Of a stretch of DNA of 64,000 bases, positions 33,991 to 42,637 are shown piece after piece. How positions within the stretch are numbered: position 1 is the first letter of the stretch; each line of letters begins with the position of its first letter. Below the pieces are notes generated by a model. The model made no database searches, had not been told where the DNA came from, and saw nothing but the letters and a program-made list of their open reading frames with translations. The DNA lies in assembly GCF_003217775.1 (NCBI RefSeq), contig NZ_QJVJ01000003.1, positions 62,001 through 126,000 of the forward strand, written 5' to 3'. The stretch is from Paenibacillus flagellatus. Its GTDB lineage: Bacteria > Bacillota > Bacilli > Paenibacillales > NBRC-103111. Both the position numbers and the translations under genes were made by a program.

Positions 33991-34041
33991 ACCTCGTTTT
34001 AAGGTTTTGTTCATAAATGGTTCATATTCTCCGCCTATAAT
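33987..34041 (+). promoter_or_regulatory. Direct-repeat promoter of the HlyD-MacB-like operon
   Basis: 11-bp units start at 33987 (TTTTACCTCGT), 33998 (TTTAAGGTTTT), 34009 (GTTCATAAATG) and 34020 (GTTCATATTCT). They are 49, 38, 27 and 16 bp before a perfect TATAAT at 34036-34041. TTTAAGG-N4-GTTCAT is shared, at identical spacing to the -10, with the promoter at 32152-32195. Confidence 0.65.
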
Positions 34042-34175
34042 CGCCTCAGGCAAATTGCGATGAAAGCGCATCCTCATGCGGTCGCTTTCGTCATCGGGAG
34101 CCCGATCGGCCCACGGTACCGGCAGTTGTACATAAAATGAGGCAAGAGAAGCGTAGACGGGGAAGGAAGATGGTT

Positions 34176-35888
34176 ATGGCATGGAAGCGCGGAGCGAAAT
34201 GGGCGATCGCCGCGGCGGTTGTCGTCGTATGCGGGGGAGCGGGAACGTATTGGTTCGTCGCCAAGCCGGACCGCCCGAAGGCGGCGGCGGAAAATCAAGT
34301 TTCCACGGTCAAGGTGCAGCGAGGGAACATTCGGCTTTCCGTATCGGGCACGTCCCAGTTCCAGACGCAAAATTTGCAAAACATTACGGCGCCGGCGGAC
34401 GGAACGGTCAAGACGCTGAACTTGACCCGGAGCCAGCCGGTCAAGAAGGACGATATTTTGCTGCAAATTTCGAACCCGAACCTCGAGGCGAACTTGAAGG
34501 ACGGGCTGACGAATTTGGAAAATTTGCAGAAGGAATTGGACGATCTGATCAAGCAGCAGCAAAACTTGCGGATCGTGTCGCCGATCGACGGGAAGCTGAC
34601 GCTGGGCGCCAACCTCGACGTCGGGTCGTCGGTCAACAAGTCGGCGAAGGTCGGCACCGTTTCGGCGGTTTCGACCCTCATCGTGAAGCTGCCGTTTCCG
34701 CTGGAGGAGGCGGTCCAATTCAAGGCCGGCGATCCGGTCGATCTGTCGATCGCCGGCTACGCGCTGACGAAAACCGGCACGGTCCAATCGGTCGGCAAGG
34801 AGCCGAAAGCGGACGCCGCCGGCAACCGGCTCGTCGACGTGGAAGTCGCCGTGGAGAACGACGGCACGATCGACGCGGGCATGGAAACGGAAGGCTCCGT
34901 CGTCCTGAACGGGCGGGAAATTAAAGCCAAGGGGGCGGCGAAGGTCGAAGCGCTGAAAACCGTCGCATTTTTGTCCGAATCGGCGGGGACGATTTCCGAG
35001 CTCCAGAAGAAGACCGGGGATACGGTTAAGGCGGGCGAGGTCATCGCGATTCTCGTTAACGATACGCTGAAGGATTCGATCGCATCGAAGCGGGCGGCCA
35101 TCGAACGGCAAACCGTCACCGTCCAGGAGGCGCAGAAGCGGGTGGACGATTTGACGGTGAAGGCGCCGTTCGACGGCGTCTTCTCCACCGACTTCGCCAA
35201 CCAGCGGACGAACGTGCTCGCCCGCTTCCCGGTCGGCGCCGCGGTCAAGTCCGGCGACCTGTTCGGCGGCGTCGCGAGCCTCGACGTCATGACGCTGCCG
35301 ATCCAGGTGGACGAGCTTGACTTGACCAGCATCAAGCCGGGTCTGAAGGTCGAGGTGAGCGTCGACGCCATCTCCGGCCGCAGGTTCCAAGGGGAAGTGC
35401 TGCAAGTGTCCACGGTCGGGACGACGACGAACGGCGTGACGTATTACGACGCGATCGTAGGCGTGGAGAACAAGGACCAGCAGCTGAAGTACGGCATGAC
35501 CGGCACCGCCGAAATTTTGATCCAGGACAAGAAAGACGTGCTGACGCTGCCGATCGAGGCGCTCCGCCTGCAGCGCGGCAATGCGACCGTATCGGTCAAA
35601 AAGCCGGACGGCACGGTCGAGGAGAACGTGCCGATCAAGATCGGCATCCGCAGCAAAACGAACGTGGAAGTCGTCGAAGGGCTGAAGGAGGGCGACGAGG
35701 TCGTCGTGCCGACCCGCCAGCGGACACAGAACGGCACGCAGCAGCAGATCGACGCGCTGCGCCAGCAGTTCCAGCAAGGCGGCTTCCCCGGCGGCGGAGC
35801 GGGTGGCGGCGGAGGCGGAGGCTTCCAGATCCCGCAAGGCGGCTTTCCGGCCGGCGGCGGTGGTGGCGGAGGCGGAGGAGGCAGGTAA
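34176..35888 (+). CDS. HlyD/MacA-like efflux adaptor with glycine-rich C-terminus
   Basis: A 570-residue membrane-fusion adaptor. It has one N-terminal membrane helix (about 8-24), a first biotinyl-lipoyl-like half (ITAPADGTVKTLNLTRSQPV), a coiled-coil hairpin of modest length (about 95-135), a second half (LTVKAPFDGVFSTDFANQ), a beta-barrel domain and a C-terminal tail of about 38 residues that is nearly all Gly with Phe, Pro and Gln. ATG 34176 follows GGAAGGA by 8 nt; another ATG is 6 nt upstream. With the ATPase and permease it forms a MacAB-like tripartite exporter adapted to a Gram-positive envelope. The substrate is unknown; antimicrobial peptides are a common guess. Confidence 0.85.
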   Translation: MAWKRGAKWAIAAAVVVVCGGAGTYWFVAKPDRPKAAAENQVSTVKVQRGNIRLSVSGTSQFQTQNLQNITAPADGTVKTLNLTRSQPVKKDDILLQISNPNLEANLKDGLTNLENLQKELDDLIKQQQNLRIVSPIDGKLTLGANLDVGSSVNKSAKVGTVSAVSTLIVKLPFPLEEAVQFKAGDPVDLSIAGYALTKTGTVQSVGKEPKADAAGNRLVDVEVAVENDGTIDAGMETEGSVVLNGREIKAKGAAKVEALKTVAFLSESAGTISELQKKTGDTVKAGEVIAILVNDTLKDSIASKRAAIERQTVTVQEAQKRVDDLTVKAPFDGVFSTDFANQRTNVLARFPVGAAVKSGDLFGGVASLDVMTLPIQVDELDLTSIKPGLKVEVSVDAISGRRFQGEVLQVSTVGTTTNGVTYYDAIVGVENKDQQLKYGMTGTAEILIQDKKDVLTLPIEALRLQRGNATVSVKKPDGTVEENVPIKIGIRSKTNVEVVEGLKEGDEVVVPTRQRTQNGTQQQIDALRQQFQQGGFPGGGAGGGGGGGFQIPQGGFPAGGGGGGGGGGR

Positions 35889-35890
35889 GC

Positions 35891-36601
35891 ATGAACATCA
35901 TCGAACTGACCGATATATGCAAATCGTACGGTCGCGGCGCCGAGGAAGTGCAAATATTGAAAAACGTTTCGCTTACCGTGGAGACCGGCGACTTCGTCGC
36001 GATCGTCGGACCGAGCGGCTCGGGCAAGTCGACGCTCATGAATACGATCGGCCTGCTCGATACGCCGACCTCCGGCACGTATAGGCTGGACGGCACCGCT
36101 ACCGAGAAGCTGAACGACAGCCAGATGGCGGTCGTCCGGAACAAGAAGATCGGCTTCATCTTCCAGCAGTTCAACCTGCTCCCGCGCCTGTCGGCGCTTG
36201 AAAACGTCGAGCTGCCGCTTATCTATGCGGGGGTCGGCAAGAGCGAACGGCGCGAACGGGCGAAGCGGATGCTCGAATCGCTCGGCATGGGCGCCCGCAT
36301 CGACCATCGACCGAGCCAGCTGTCCGGCGGCCAGCAGCAGCGGGTGGCGATCGCGCGGGCGCTGGCCGGCTCGCCGTCGCTGCTGCTTGCGGACGAACCG
36401 ACCGGCGCGCTCGATTCGAAGACGGGCACGGAGGTGCTGGAGCTGATGATCGAGCTGAACGAGCAGGGCAATACGATCGTGCTCATCACGCACGATTCGC
36501 ACATCGCCGATCACGCCAAGCGGGTCGTGTCGATCCGGGACGGCGAAATCGTCGACGACAGACGCAACGTCGTCGCGCCGAGAGAGGCGGTGCGCGTATG
36601 A
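35891..36601 (+). CDS. MacB/LolD-type ABC transporter ATP-binding protein
   Basis: A 236-residue ABC ATPase. Walker A is GPSGSGKST, the signature is [15 protein letters not shown], Walker B is [12 protein letters not shown] and the switch His is in ITHDSHIAD. It belongs to the LolD/MacB group that works with FtsX-like permeases. The start lies 2 nt after the adaptor stop, and the Gly-rich codons of the adaptor's end (GGAGGCGG...AGG) supply its SD. It overlaps the permease by 4 nt. It energises the adaptor/permease exporter. Confidence 0.95.
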   Translation: MNIIELTDICKSYGRGAEEVQILKNVSLTVETGDFVAIVGPSGSGKSTLMNTIGLLDTPTSGTYRLDGTATEKLNDSQMAVVRNKKIGFIFQQFNLLPRLSALENVELPLIYAGVGKSERRERAKRMLESLGMGARIDHRPSQLSGGQQQRVAIARALAGSPSLLLADEPTGALDSKTGTEVLELMIELNEQGNTIVLITHDSHIADHAKRVVSIRDGEIVDDRRNVVAPREAVRV

Positions 36602-37779
36602 GCTTGCTGGAACTCGTCGTCATGGCGATGCGGACGATTATGGGCAAGCCGATGCGGACGCTCCTCACGATGCTCGGCGTGATCATCGGCGTCGGGTCGG
36701 TCGTGACGCTCGTCTCGATCGGCCAAGGGACGACGGCGCAAATCGAGAAGCAGTACGAGAGCTTGGGCACCAACCTGCTCGTCGTCAACCTGCTCGGCAA
36801 CGGGCGGGCGACCCAGCTCGATTACGATCAGCTGATGGAGCTGGAAATATTGCCGGAAATCGAGTCGATCGCGCCGACCGTCACGAAGAACGGCTCGAAC
36901 GTCAAATTCGAGCGCACCTCGGAAACGTTCAACGTCATCGGTACGAACGACCGGTACTTTTCGCTCATGAAGGTGGATGTGGAGAAAGGCGGACGGGCGC
37001 TCGTCCCGGCGGACAACGAATTCCGCAACCAGGTGGCGGTCATCGGCAGCGAAGCGGCCAAGACGCTGTTCGGCAGCGCGAACCCGGTCGGCCAGGACGT
37101 CAATATCGACGGGATCGTCTTCACGATCGTCGGCAAGCTGAAGCCGAAAGGGTCGAACATCGGCGGGACGTCGCCGGACAGCTCGGTCATCGTGCCGCTC
37201 GAGGCGGCGCGCAGGTCGTTCCGGCTCGGCCAAATCCGGACGACGTACCTGGAGGCGCCGAACGTCGACCAGCTGTCGCGCGCGCAGGCGACGATCACCC
37301 AATTTTTGGCGAGCAAGTTCAAAAGCTCGAACGGCTTCCGCATCCAGAACCAAGACGAGCTGCTGAACGCGAGTAAGGAGGCGTCGAGCTCGCTGACGAA
37401 CCAGCTGATCAGCGTCGCCTTGATCTCGCTGCTCGTCGGCGGCATCGGCATTATGAACATCATGCTCGTCACCGTCAGCGAGCGGACGCGGGAAATCGGC
37501 ATCCGCAAGTCGATCGGCGCCCAGCGCCGGCACATCCTGATGCAATTTTTGATGGAGGCTGCGGTCATCAGCGGACTCGGCGGCTTGCTCGGGCTTCTGC
37601 TCGGCGTCGCGGCATCGCTCAGCTGGCCGCTGTTCAACCCGAAGCAGCCGACGCAGCTGTCGATCGAAATCGGCTTGTACGCTTTTCTCTTCTCCGTGCT
37701 CGTCGGCATCGTATTCGGGCTGTATCCGGCCAACAAAGCATCGCGCCTGAAGCCGATCGACGCGCTGCGATTCGACTAA
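36598..37779 (+). CDS. MacB/FtsX-like ABC transporter permease
   Basis: A 393-residue permease with the MacB topology: one helix (about 17-38, LLTMLGVIIGVGSVVTLVSI), a large extracytoplasmic MacB_PCD domain (about 45-270), and three C-terminal helices (about 275-297, 325-347 and 355-380) with the FtsX motif SERTREIGIRKSIGAQRRHI. It is the mechanotransmission partner of the preceding ATPase. The ATG overlaps the ATPase stop by 4 nt. The secreted gene downstream starts 24 nt after its stop with its own SD, in the same transcript. Confidence 0.93.
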   Translation: MSLLELVVMAMRTIMGKPMRTLLTMLGVIIGVGSVVTLVSIGQGTTAQIEKQYESLGTNLLVVNLLGNGRATQLDYDQLMELEILPEIESIAPTVTKNGSNVKFERTSETFNVIGTNDRYFSLMKVDVEKGGRALVPADNEFRNQVAVIGSEAAKTLFGSANPVGQDVNIDGIVFTIVGKLKPKGSNIGGTSPDSSVIVPLEAARRSFRLGQIRTTYLEAPNVDQLSRAQATITQFLASKFKSSNGFRIQNQDELLNASKEASSSLTNQLISVALISLLVGGIGIMNIMLVTVSERTREIGIRKSIGAQRRHILMQFLMEAAVISGLGGLLGLLLGVAASLSWPLFNPKQPTQLSIEIGLYAFLFSVLVGIVFGLYPANKASRLKPIDALRFD

Positions 37780-37802
37780 ACGACCAATGGGAGGTACTTC
37801 TT

Positions 37803-39962
37803 ATGATTCGAAACCGGCGCGGCGGCCTGCCCCGAACAGCGCGCAAGCTGCTGCCTGCGATCGTAGCCGCTTGTCTCGCGCTGGCGCCCTGCTCGGCGCT
37901 AGCGGGCAAGGAGGGCGTCTACGTCAGCGACAGCGTCTATTTCACATTGGATAAGGTGCGGTTTTCCGCCGCTTCCGACGATTCGATCCTCCGTTTCACC
38001 GTCAATTTGCATAACGGCGGCAGCGGATTCGTCGACTACAACGGGTACGGCGTGCGGGTGACCGATTCGTCCGGGTACAGCTATTCCGCTCAGTTGACCG
38101 GGAAGCAAAGCGCCCGGGTGCAGGCCGGCAAGGAGCAGCCGTTCGCTTACGAGGCGCGTGTCGCCAAAGGTCTCGACCCGAAGGATTTGCGCGTGACGCT
38201 GTTCCGGTGGAACTACGGCGGCGGCGTCTCGATGTCCGACATCGGCTCGCTGTCGGTCGCGTCCGCCATGGAGGAGAGCGCCGCCGCGGAGCCGGAGGCG
38301 GTCGTTCCGTTGGCGCAGGTCGATTCGGCGCTGTCCGCGGATGCGAAAGTCTCGTTCCGGCTCGGCGGCACCTATACCGTATACCAAAACGACGAATGGA
38401 ACGTATACGCCGACTTGATCGCCGTCAATTCCGGCGACACCGGGCTCGTCCTGCCCTCGGGGCTCAAGATGAGGCTGGAAAATGCGGACGGCGAGACGGT
38501 CGCCGTCACGGCGCTCGACGGCGCCGACAAATCGCTGCTTCCCGGGAAAGCGCAGCGCATTACGGTTCACGCGGCCGTTCCCGATTCGGACGCCGCCGGA
38601 AGCTGGTCGCTGCAGTTTTATACGGCGAACGGAACGAACGTTTCGATTTGGGACAGCTTGGAGCTTGGCGGCCGGACGAAGCTCGCGGCGATCGGCGAAG
38701 CGCGGCCGATTACGGACGCGCAAGGCCAAGAAGTGGCGGCCGTCCAAGTGACGTCCGCCGTCGTTTCCCAATCCGACGACGGGCAGTCGGTCCGGATGGA
38801 CGTGCAGGTCGCCAATAACGGCAGCCGCGTCGTCGCCGTACCGAGCTTGTCGGCCGTGTTCCAGTCGGGCAAAGGAGGCATAGCCGTGCAAGGGACGGAC
38901 GCCGAAACGCACGCCGCCTATTTGTCGCAGGGCGAGACGGAGACGTTCTCCTTCACCGCGCTGCTGCCGAAAGGACTGCCGCTGGACGAGCTGCAGGCCG
39001 CGCTGTTCGAGAAGCGGGGCGGTTCGACAAGCGCCGGTGCTTCCACCGCCGGCGCAAGCGGCAGCGGCAATGCGAACGCAAACGCCAACGCCAACGCGGG
39101 ATCGAACGGCGCTTCCGGAACGAACGGCACGGCCGCCGCATCCGGCAAATCGGTTCCCGTCCTGATCGCCGACCTGAAGCGGGCGGACGCCTACGCGCTG
39201 GGCGACGGCGAAATCTATACGATCGGCCAGCCGATCCGGCTCGCCTTGGAGAAAAATACCGAGGTGTCGGTCGCGGAGCTGAAAACGTACGACAACGAAA
39301 ATTACGGCTTCAAAACAGTCGTCGCGAAGCTGCGGATCGCGAACTACGACAAATCCGCGCTGGCGCTGCCGGAGCTGAATCTGGATCTGCGGGACGAAAG
39401 CGGACGCGTCTACACCGGCACCCGCCAGACGAACGTCATCGCCCAGCTCGCTTCGAACAGCAGCTACATGGTGACGTATTCGTTCGCCATGTCCGACGCC
39501 GATCTGGATAAGCCGTTCACGCTCCGGGTGTACAAAGGAAAAGAAACGATCCCGCTGGGCGCGGTGAAAGTCGGCGTCGAGCAGGAAAACGACCGCGACG
39601 ACGTATGGGACGTCTATCCGTACAAAATCAGAGTGAAGGAGTCGGATCTGCTGAACGGCGTTCTCAACACGACGTTCTCGTATACGATGACGCTCAACGT
39701 CGACCTGCAGCGGAAGGCGCTGATCATCTCCGACTCGAGCGTGTCGAAGCTGCAGTTCGATATCGTCGATCCGCTCGGGCTCGTGCTGTCGAGTCAGACA
39801 CTGCCGTTCCTGGGTGCGACGCGGCTTTTGAACGGGGAAAACTTCCTGACGTTCGGCAACTTGAAGGTCAATCAATTCAGCACCCATAACTACGCGGTCG
39901 TCTACGAGGTCGTCGATACGCCGAACGGCGTCGTGAAGCGCAAACTCGGCGAAATCCGGTAA
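37803..39962 (+). CDS. Secreted protein with four beta-sandwich modules and an Asn/Ala spacer
   Basis: A 719-residue exported protein. The signal peptide ends near CSALAG (about residue 35). Three similar beta-sandwich modules follow (about 38-145, 180-290 and 310-405), each with the pattern of an FTxxNxGxxxVxxP-like core (FTVNLHNGGSGFVDY, DLIAVNSGDTGLVLPSG, MDVQVANNGSRVVAVPS), then a low-complexity Gly/Ser/Asn-Ala spacer (about 408-445), and a fourth module (about 475-590) plus a C-terminal domain. The modules resemble DUF4352/FxLYD-type Ig-like folds. It is the last gene of the exporter operon and could be the exported cargo or a surface partner. No cell-wall anchor motif is seen. Confidence 0.7.
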   Translation: MIRNRRGGLPRTARKLLPAIVAACLALAPCSALAGKEGVYVSDSVYFTLDKVRFSAASDDSILRFTVNLHNGGSGFVDYNGYGVRVTDSSGYSYSAQLTGKQSARVQAGKEQPFAYEARVAKGLDPKDLRVTLFRWNYGGGVSMSDIGSLSVASAMEESAAAEPEAVVPLAQVDSALSADAKVSFRLGGTYTVYQNDEWNVYADLIAVNSGDTGLVLPSGLKMRLENADGETVAVTALDGADKSLLPGKAQRITVHAAVPDSDAAGSWSLQFYTANGTNVSIWDSLELGGRTKLAAIGEARPITDAQGQEVAAVQVTSAVVSQSDDGQSVRMDVQVANNGSRVVAVPSLSAVFQSGKGGIAVQGTDAETHAAYLSQGETETFSFTALLPKGLPLDELQAALFEKRGGSTSAGASTAGASGSGNANANANANAGSNGASGTNGTAAASGKSVPVLIADLKRADAYALGDGEIYTIGQPIRLALEKNTEVSVAELKTYDNENYGFKTVVAKLRIANYDKSALALPELNLDLRDESGRVYTGTRQTNVIAQLASNSSYMVTYSFAMSDADLDKPFTLRVYKGKETIPLGAVKVGVEQENDRDDVWDVYPYKIRVKESDLLNGVLNTTFSYTMTLNVDLQRKALIISDSSVSKLQFDIVDPLGLVLSSQTLPFLGATRLLNGENFLTFGNLKVNQFSTHNYAVVYEVVDTPNGVVKRKLGEIR

Positions 39963-39988
39963 CGGCGGGCATAGCAAGGCAAGCTTCC

Positions 39989-40018
39989 GCGGGATGGTCC
40001 ATGCGACCATCCCGCTTT
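39989..40018 (+). terminator. Terminator of the exporter operon
   Basis: GCGGGATGGTC at 39989-39999 pairs perfectly with GACCATCCCGC at 40005-40015, loop CATGC, followed by only three T. Strong stem, weak T run. Confidence 0.65.
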
Positions 40019-40071
40019 GACGTTGCCCGAAGCGGACAAGTGGAATACAATGGAAGGCAGGGAGAGGAGCG

Positions 40072-40857
40072 ATGAATGCGATGAAGAAACGAACGACGGC
40101 GCTGCTGACCGCCGTCCTGCTGACGGGGGCGTCCGGCGCGGCGATTGCGGCCGGTACGGACGAGCAATACAAAGGGTTTCCGATCGTCAACGTGGTCGTG
40201 AACGGGAAGACGGTGCAGGGCGAGGCGCCCGGCATCAATCTCGACGGGACGACGCTCGTGCCGTTCCGGGCGATCGGCGAGGCGCTGAAGGCGGATATCC
40301 GATGGGACCCGGCCACGTCGACGGCGTCGTTGACACTGGCCGCTAACACGGGTACGGGGTCGGCGTCGCCGGAGAAGCCGCAGCCCCAAAAGGATGAGCG
40401 CCGGGCGAAAATGGAGGAAGAAGTGCGCGCGCTGTACGACATGACGGAAGCGTATTTCGAGCAGCTCGAAGTGGTGCGCGAGCGCATCCGCATCGCCAAA
40501 GACTTTTATGAGGTCAAGAAGAACGATTATTACTTTCAGCAAATGGCGGACCAGTTTTGGCGCAAGTTCGAGGAGCAGTTTGCGGCGATTTTGACGAAAA
40601 GCAGCGGCGACCTGATGAACGAGGCGAAGCGAACGGATTTGCCCGCGGCCGCGATCGTGCAAACGGCGGAGAAGGCTCATGCCGCCATGGCTTCGTACAA
40701 GCTTTCGTGGACGCAGCTGCAAATGCACTATACGTCGTCCAAGCCGGAGTTTCTCGAATATTATATTATGAACTACAGCAACGCGTTTGAGGACGAGCTG
40801 AAGGCGAAAGACATGCTGAAGGCCGCGGCCAAGGAGCTGGAAAAGGCCGTTCGCTAA
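40072..40857 (+). CDS. Secreted copper amine oxidase N-terminal (stalk) domain protein
   Basis: A 261-residue exported protein. The signal peptide ends near GAAIAAG (about residue 26). The stalk domain, called Cu_amine_oxidN1 in families, is present with VNVVVNGKTVQGEAPGIN, then LDGTTLVPFRAIGEALKADI and WDPATSTASLTL. The C-terminal 140 residues are helical and Lys/Glu-rich with no named domain. Stalk-domain proteins in Paenibacillaceae are cell-surface components and are not amine oxidases. It has a GGAGAGGAG SD and follows the terminator of the exporter operon. The 24-bp AT repeat lies 25 nt after its stop. Confidence 0.82.
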   Translation: MNAMKKRTTALLTAVLLTGASGAAIAAGTDEQYKGFPIVNVVVNGKTVQGEAPGINLDGTTLVPFRAIGEALKADIRWDPATSTASLTLAANTGTGSASPEKPQPQKDERRAKMEEEVRALYDMTEAYFEQLEVVRERIRIAKDFYEVKKNDYYFQQMADQFWRKFEEQFAAILTKSSGDLMNEAKRTDLPAAAIVQTAEKAHAAMASYKLSWTQLQMHYTSSKPEFLEYYIMNYSNAFEDELKAKDMLKAAAKELEKAVR

Positions 40858-40882
40858 AGAATGCACGCGATTTACGACATTA

Positions 40883-40906
40883 AATATTATCGATATTAAG
40901 TAATGG
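40883..40906 (+). repeat. AT-rich 24-bp repeat, copy 2 of 3
   Basis: This copy starts AATATTATCGATATTAAG and agrees with the copy at 59630-59653 at 18 of 24 positions. It lies in the 161-bp gap before the exporter gene at 41019. Confidence 0.4.
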
Positions 40907-41018
40907 ATAGAAAGCGCCGTCGCCGACGAAAATGCAAACCGTTCGCCGGAAATGCCAAAGACAAGCCGTTCCCGGATCGGGTATACGGACGAAAACCTTT
41001 TAGACGGGAGGGAACGGG

Positions 41019-41726
41019 ATGGAATGGATTTGGACGTTTTTGATCGTCGTCATGTCCGCCGCCGTGCAGACCGGCACCGGGTTCGGCTTCGCCATTATGG
41101 CGATCCCGCTTCTGCTGCTCGTCAATCCGGACCATTCGGCCGTCTCGACGGCGCTTGCGCTTTCGCTTCTATCGTCGTTGTCGACGCTGCCCAAGGTCGT
41201 GCGGGACGCCGACAGGCGGATGCTCGGCCGGCTGCTGACCGGCAGCGCGTTCGGCCTGCCGCTCGGCGGACTCGTCTTTTTCCTGCTCGACGTGGAAGGG
41301 CTGAAGGCGGCGGCCGGCGTCGCGATTCTGGCGTTCGCCGTTCCGCTTCTGATCCGGATGCGTCTGCCGCTCGGAGGCGGAAGGGGAGCCGGGCTATTGT
41401 CGGGCTTTCTCGGCGCCAGCGTCGGAATGCCCGGTCCGCCGGTCGTTCTGTACATGCTGTCGGCCGATGTCGGGAAGAACGTCTTCCGCGGTACGTCGAT
41501 CGCCTACTATAGCGCGGTCAACGCCGTCAGCTTGACGATCCAATTGTCGAGCGGCCGGGTCGTCCCGGCCGAGCTTGTTCAAGCGGCGTTTCTCGTGCCG
41601 GCCATCTTCGCCGGCCAATACATCGGAGCCGCGGCGGCCCGACGGCTTAGCCCGGTCTGGTTTCGAAGAGCGACGATGCTGCTGCTCGTCGCATCCGGCG
41701 TGCAGGCGCTTCTTACGGGACTGTAA
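41019..41726 (+). CDS. TauE/SafE-family membrane protein
   Basis: A 235-residue polytopic membrane protein of the sulfite exporter TauE/SafE family, with about seven to eight helices. The N-terminal repeat unit carries GTGFGFAIMAIPLLLL, typical of the family (GxGxGxxxxP), and the second half has LGASVGMPGPPVVLYML. It moves sulfonates, sulfite or related organic anions; direction and substrate are not determined here. The SD GGGAGGG is well placed. The PAP2 gene follows 60 nt downstream. Confidence 0.85.
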   Translation: MEWIWTFLIVVMSAAVQTGTGFGFAIMAIPLLLLVNPDHSAVSTALALSLLSSLSTLPKVVRDADRRMLGRLLTGSAFGLPLGGLVFFLLDVEGLKAAAGVAILAFAVPLLIRMRLPLGGGRGAGLLSGFLGASVGMPGPPVVLYMLSADVGKNVFRGTSIAYYSAVNAVSLTIQLSSGRVVPAELVQAAFLVPAIFAGQYIGAAAARRLSPVWFRRATMLLLVASGVQALLTGL

Positions 41727-41786
41727 GTATTTCATGACGAACGATCCCCTCCGCGGAACGAAAGAAGGAGAGAGCTCACCCTGGAC

Positions 41787-42431
41787 ATGAAGAAGCGATT
41801 GTTCGGCCGGGCGTTCGTCGCCGCCGTCTTGTGCGCCGCCGGCTTCGGCTTTATGGCGTTCGCCGTGGGCGGTCCCCATATGGCGAATATCGACCGGGTC
41901 GTCACGGCGTATATACGGGGAATGCAGAGCGACTCGTTGACGACGTTCATGAAAGCCGTCACTTGGGTCGGCTCCGGACAAGCGGCCGGCGTTATCACGA
42001 TTGTCGCGATGGCCTTTCTGTACAAGAGACTCGGGTTTCGCACCGAGCTCGTCTTGCTGGCGGCGGTCGGCCTCGGCTCGTGGCTGCTGAACGTGTCGCT
42101 CAAGGCGATTTTCCGGCGGACGAGGCCCGAAGAGGCGGAATGGCTCGTGGACGTATACGGATATAGCTTCCCGAGCGGGCATTCGATGGGCGCGCTCGCC
42201 TTGTACGGCATCCTCGCCTACTTGCTGTGGAAGCGTATGCCGGGAAGAGCGTGGCGCGGCGCGCTGCTCCTTCTTGGCGCGTCGATCATTGCCGCGATCG
42301 GCGTCAGCCGGATTTATTTGGGCGTCCATTACCCGAGCGACGTCGTCGGAGGCTATTTGGCCAGCGCCTGCTGGGCCTCGGCCTTCATCATGGGGTACGA
42401 AGCGTATAGACGGCGGCGCGAGCGACGGTAA
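41787..42431 (+). CDS. PAP2-family membrane phosphatase
   Basis: A 214-residue, six-helix lipid phosphatase. The three catalytic motifs are visible: KAIFRRTRP (KxxxxxxRP), YSFPSGHSMG (PSGH) and SRIYLGVHYPSDVVGG (SRxxxxxHxxxD). It dephosphorylates undecaprenyl pyrophosphate or phosphatidic/phosphatidylglycerol phosphates on the outer face. The AAGGAG that could serve it lies about 18 nt ahead of the ATG, which is far; the true start may differ by a few codons. It ends at a terminator. Its neighbours, a penicillin-binding protein and a PASTA protein, fit cell-wall lipid recycling. Confidence 0.9.
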   Translation: MKKRLFGRAFVAAVLCAAGFGFMAFAVGGPHMANIDRVVTAYIRGMQSDSLTTFMKAVTWVGSGQAAGVITIVAMAFLYKRLGFRTELVLLAAVGLGSWLLNVSLKAIFRRTRPEEAEWLVDVYGYSFPSGHSMGALALYGILAYLLWKRMPGRAWRGALLLLGASIIAAIGVSRIYLGVHYPSDVVGGYLASACWASAFIMGYEAYRRRRERR

Positions 42432-42464
42432 CGTTTCTCGCGTCCCCTTTCGTCGAAGCGTGCC

Positions 42465-42487
42465 GCCGGCCGGAAGGCCGGCTTTTT
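42465..42487 (+). terminator. Rho-independent terminator
   Basis: GCCGGCC at 42465-42471 pairs with GGCCGGC at 42476-42482, GGAA loop, followed by five T. It closes the PAP2 gene. Confidence 0.8.
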
Positions 42488-42637
42488 GGCGTACCCGGCT
42501 GCATTTCCCGGGCAACCGCGCCGGTCGATCCGATTCGCCATCGGTTTCGACACGGCGGCCGCTCCCCCCTTTAATCGGACTCCCCGCTCGAATACGTATC
42601 TGTACGACGGATACGAATGGACCGGGGGAGAGAGATC

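Noticed and set aside
40017-40051. A promoter TTGACG with TACAAT ahead of the stalk-domain gene
   Set aside because: The spacer is 23 bp, too long for sigma-A, and the -35 overlaps the terminator stem region.
37899-40499. An 866-codon minus-strand open frame opposite the secreted protein and stalk-domain genes
   Set aside because: It mirrors the codon structure of two real genes and has low-complexity Arg/Val/Asp content, so I treat it as a shadow.
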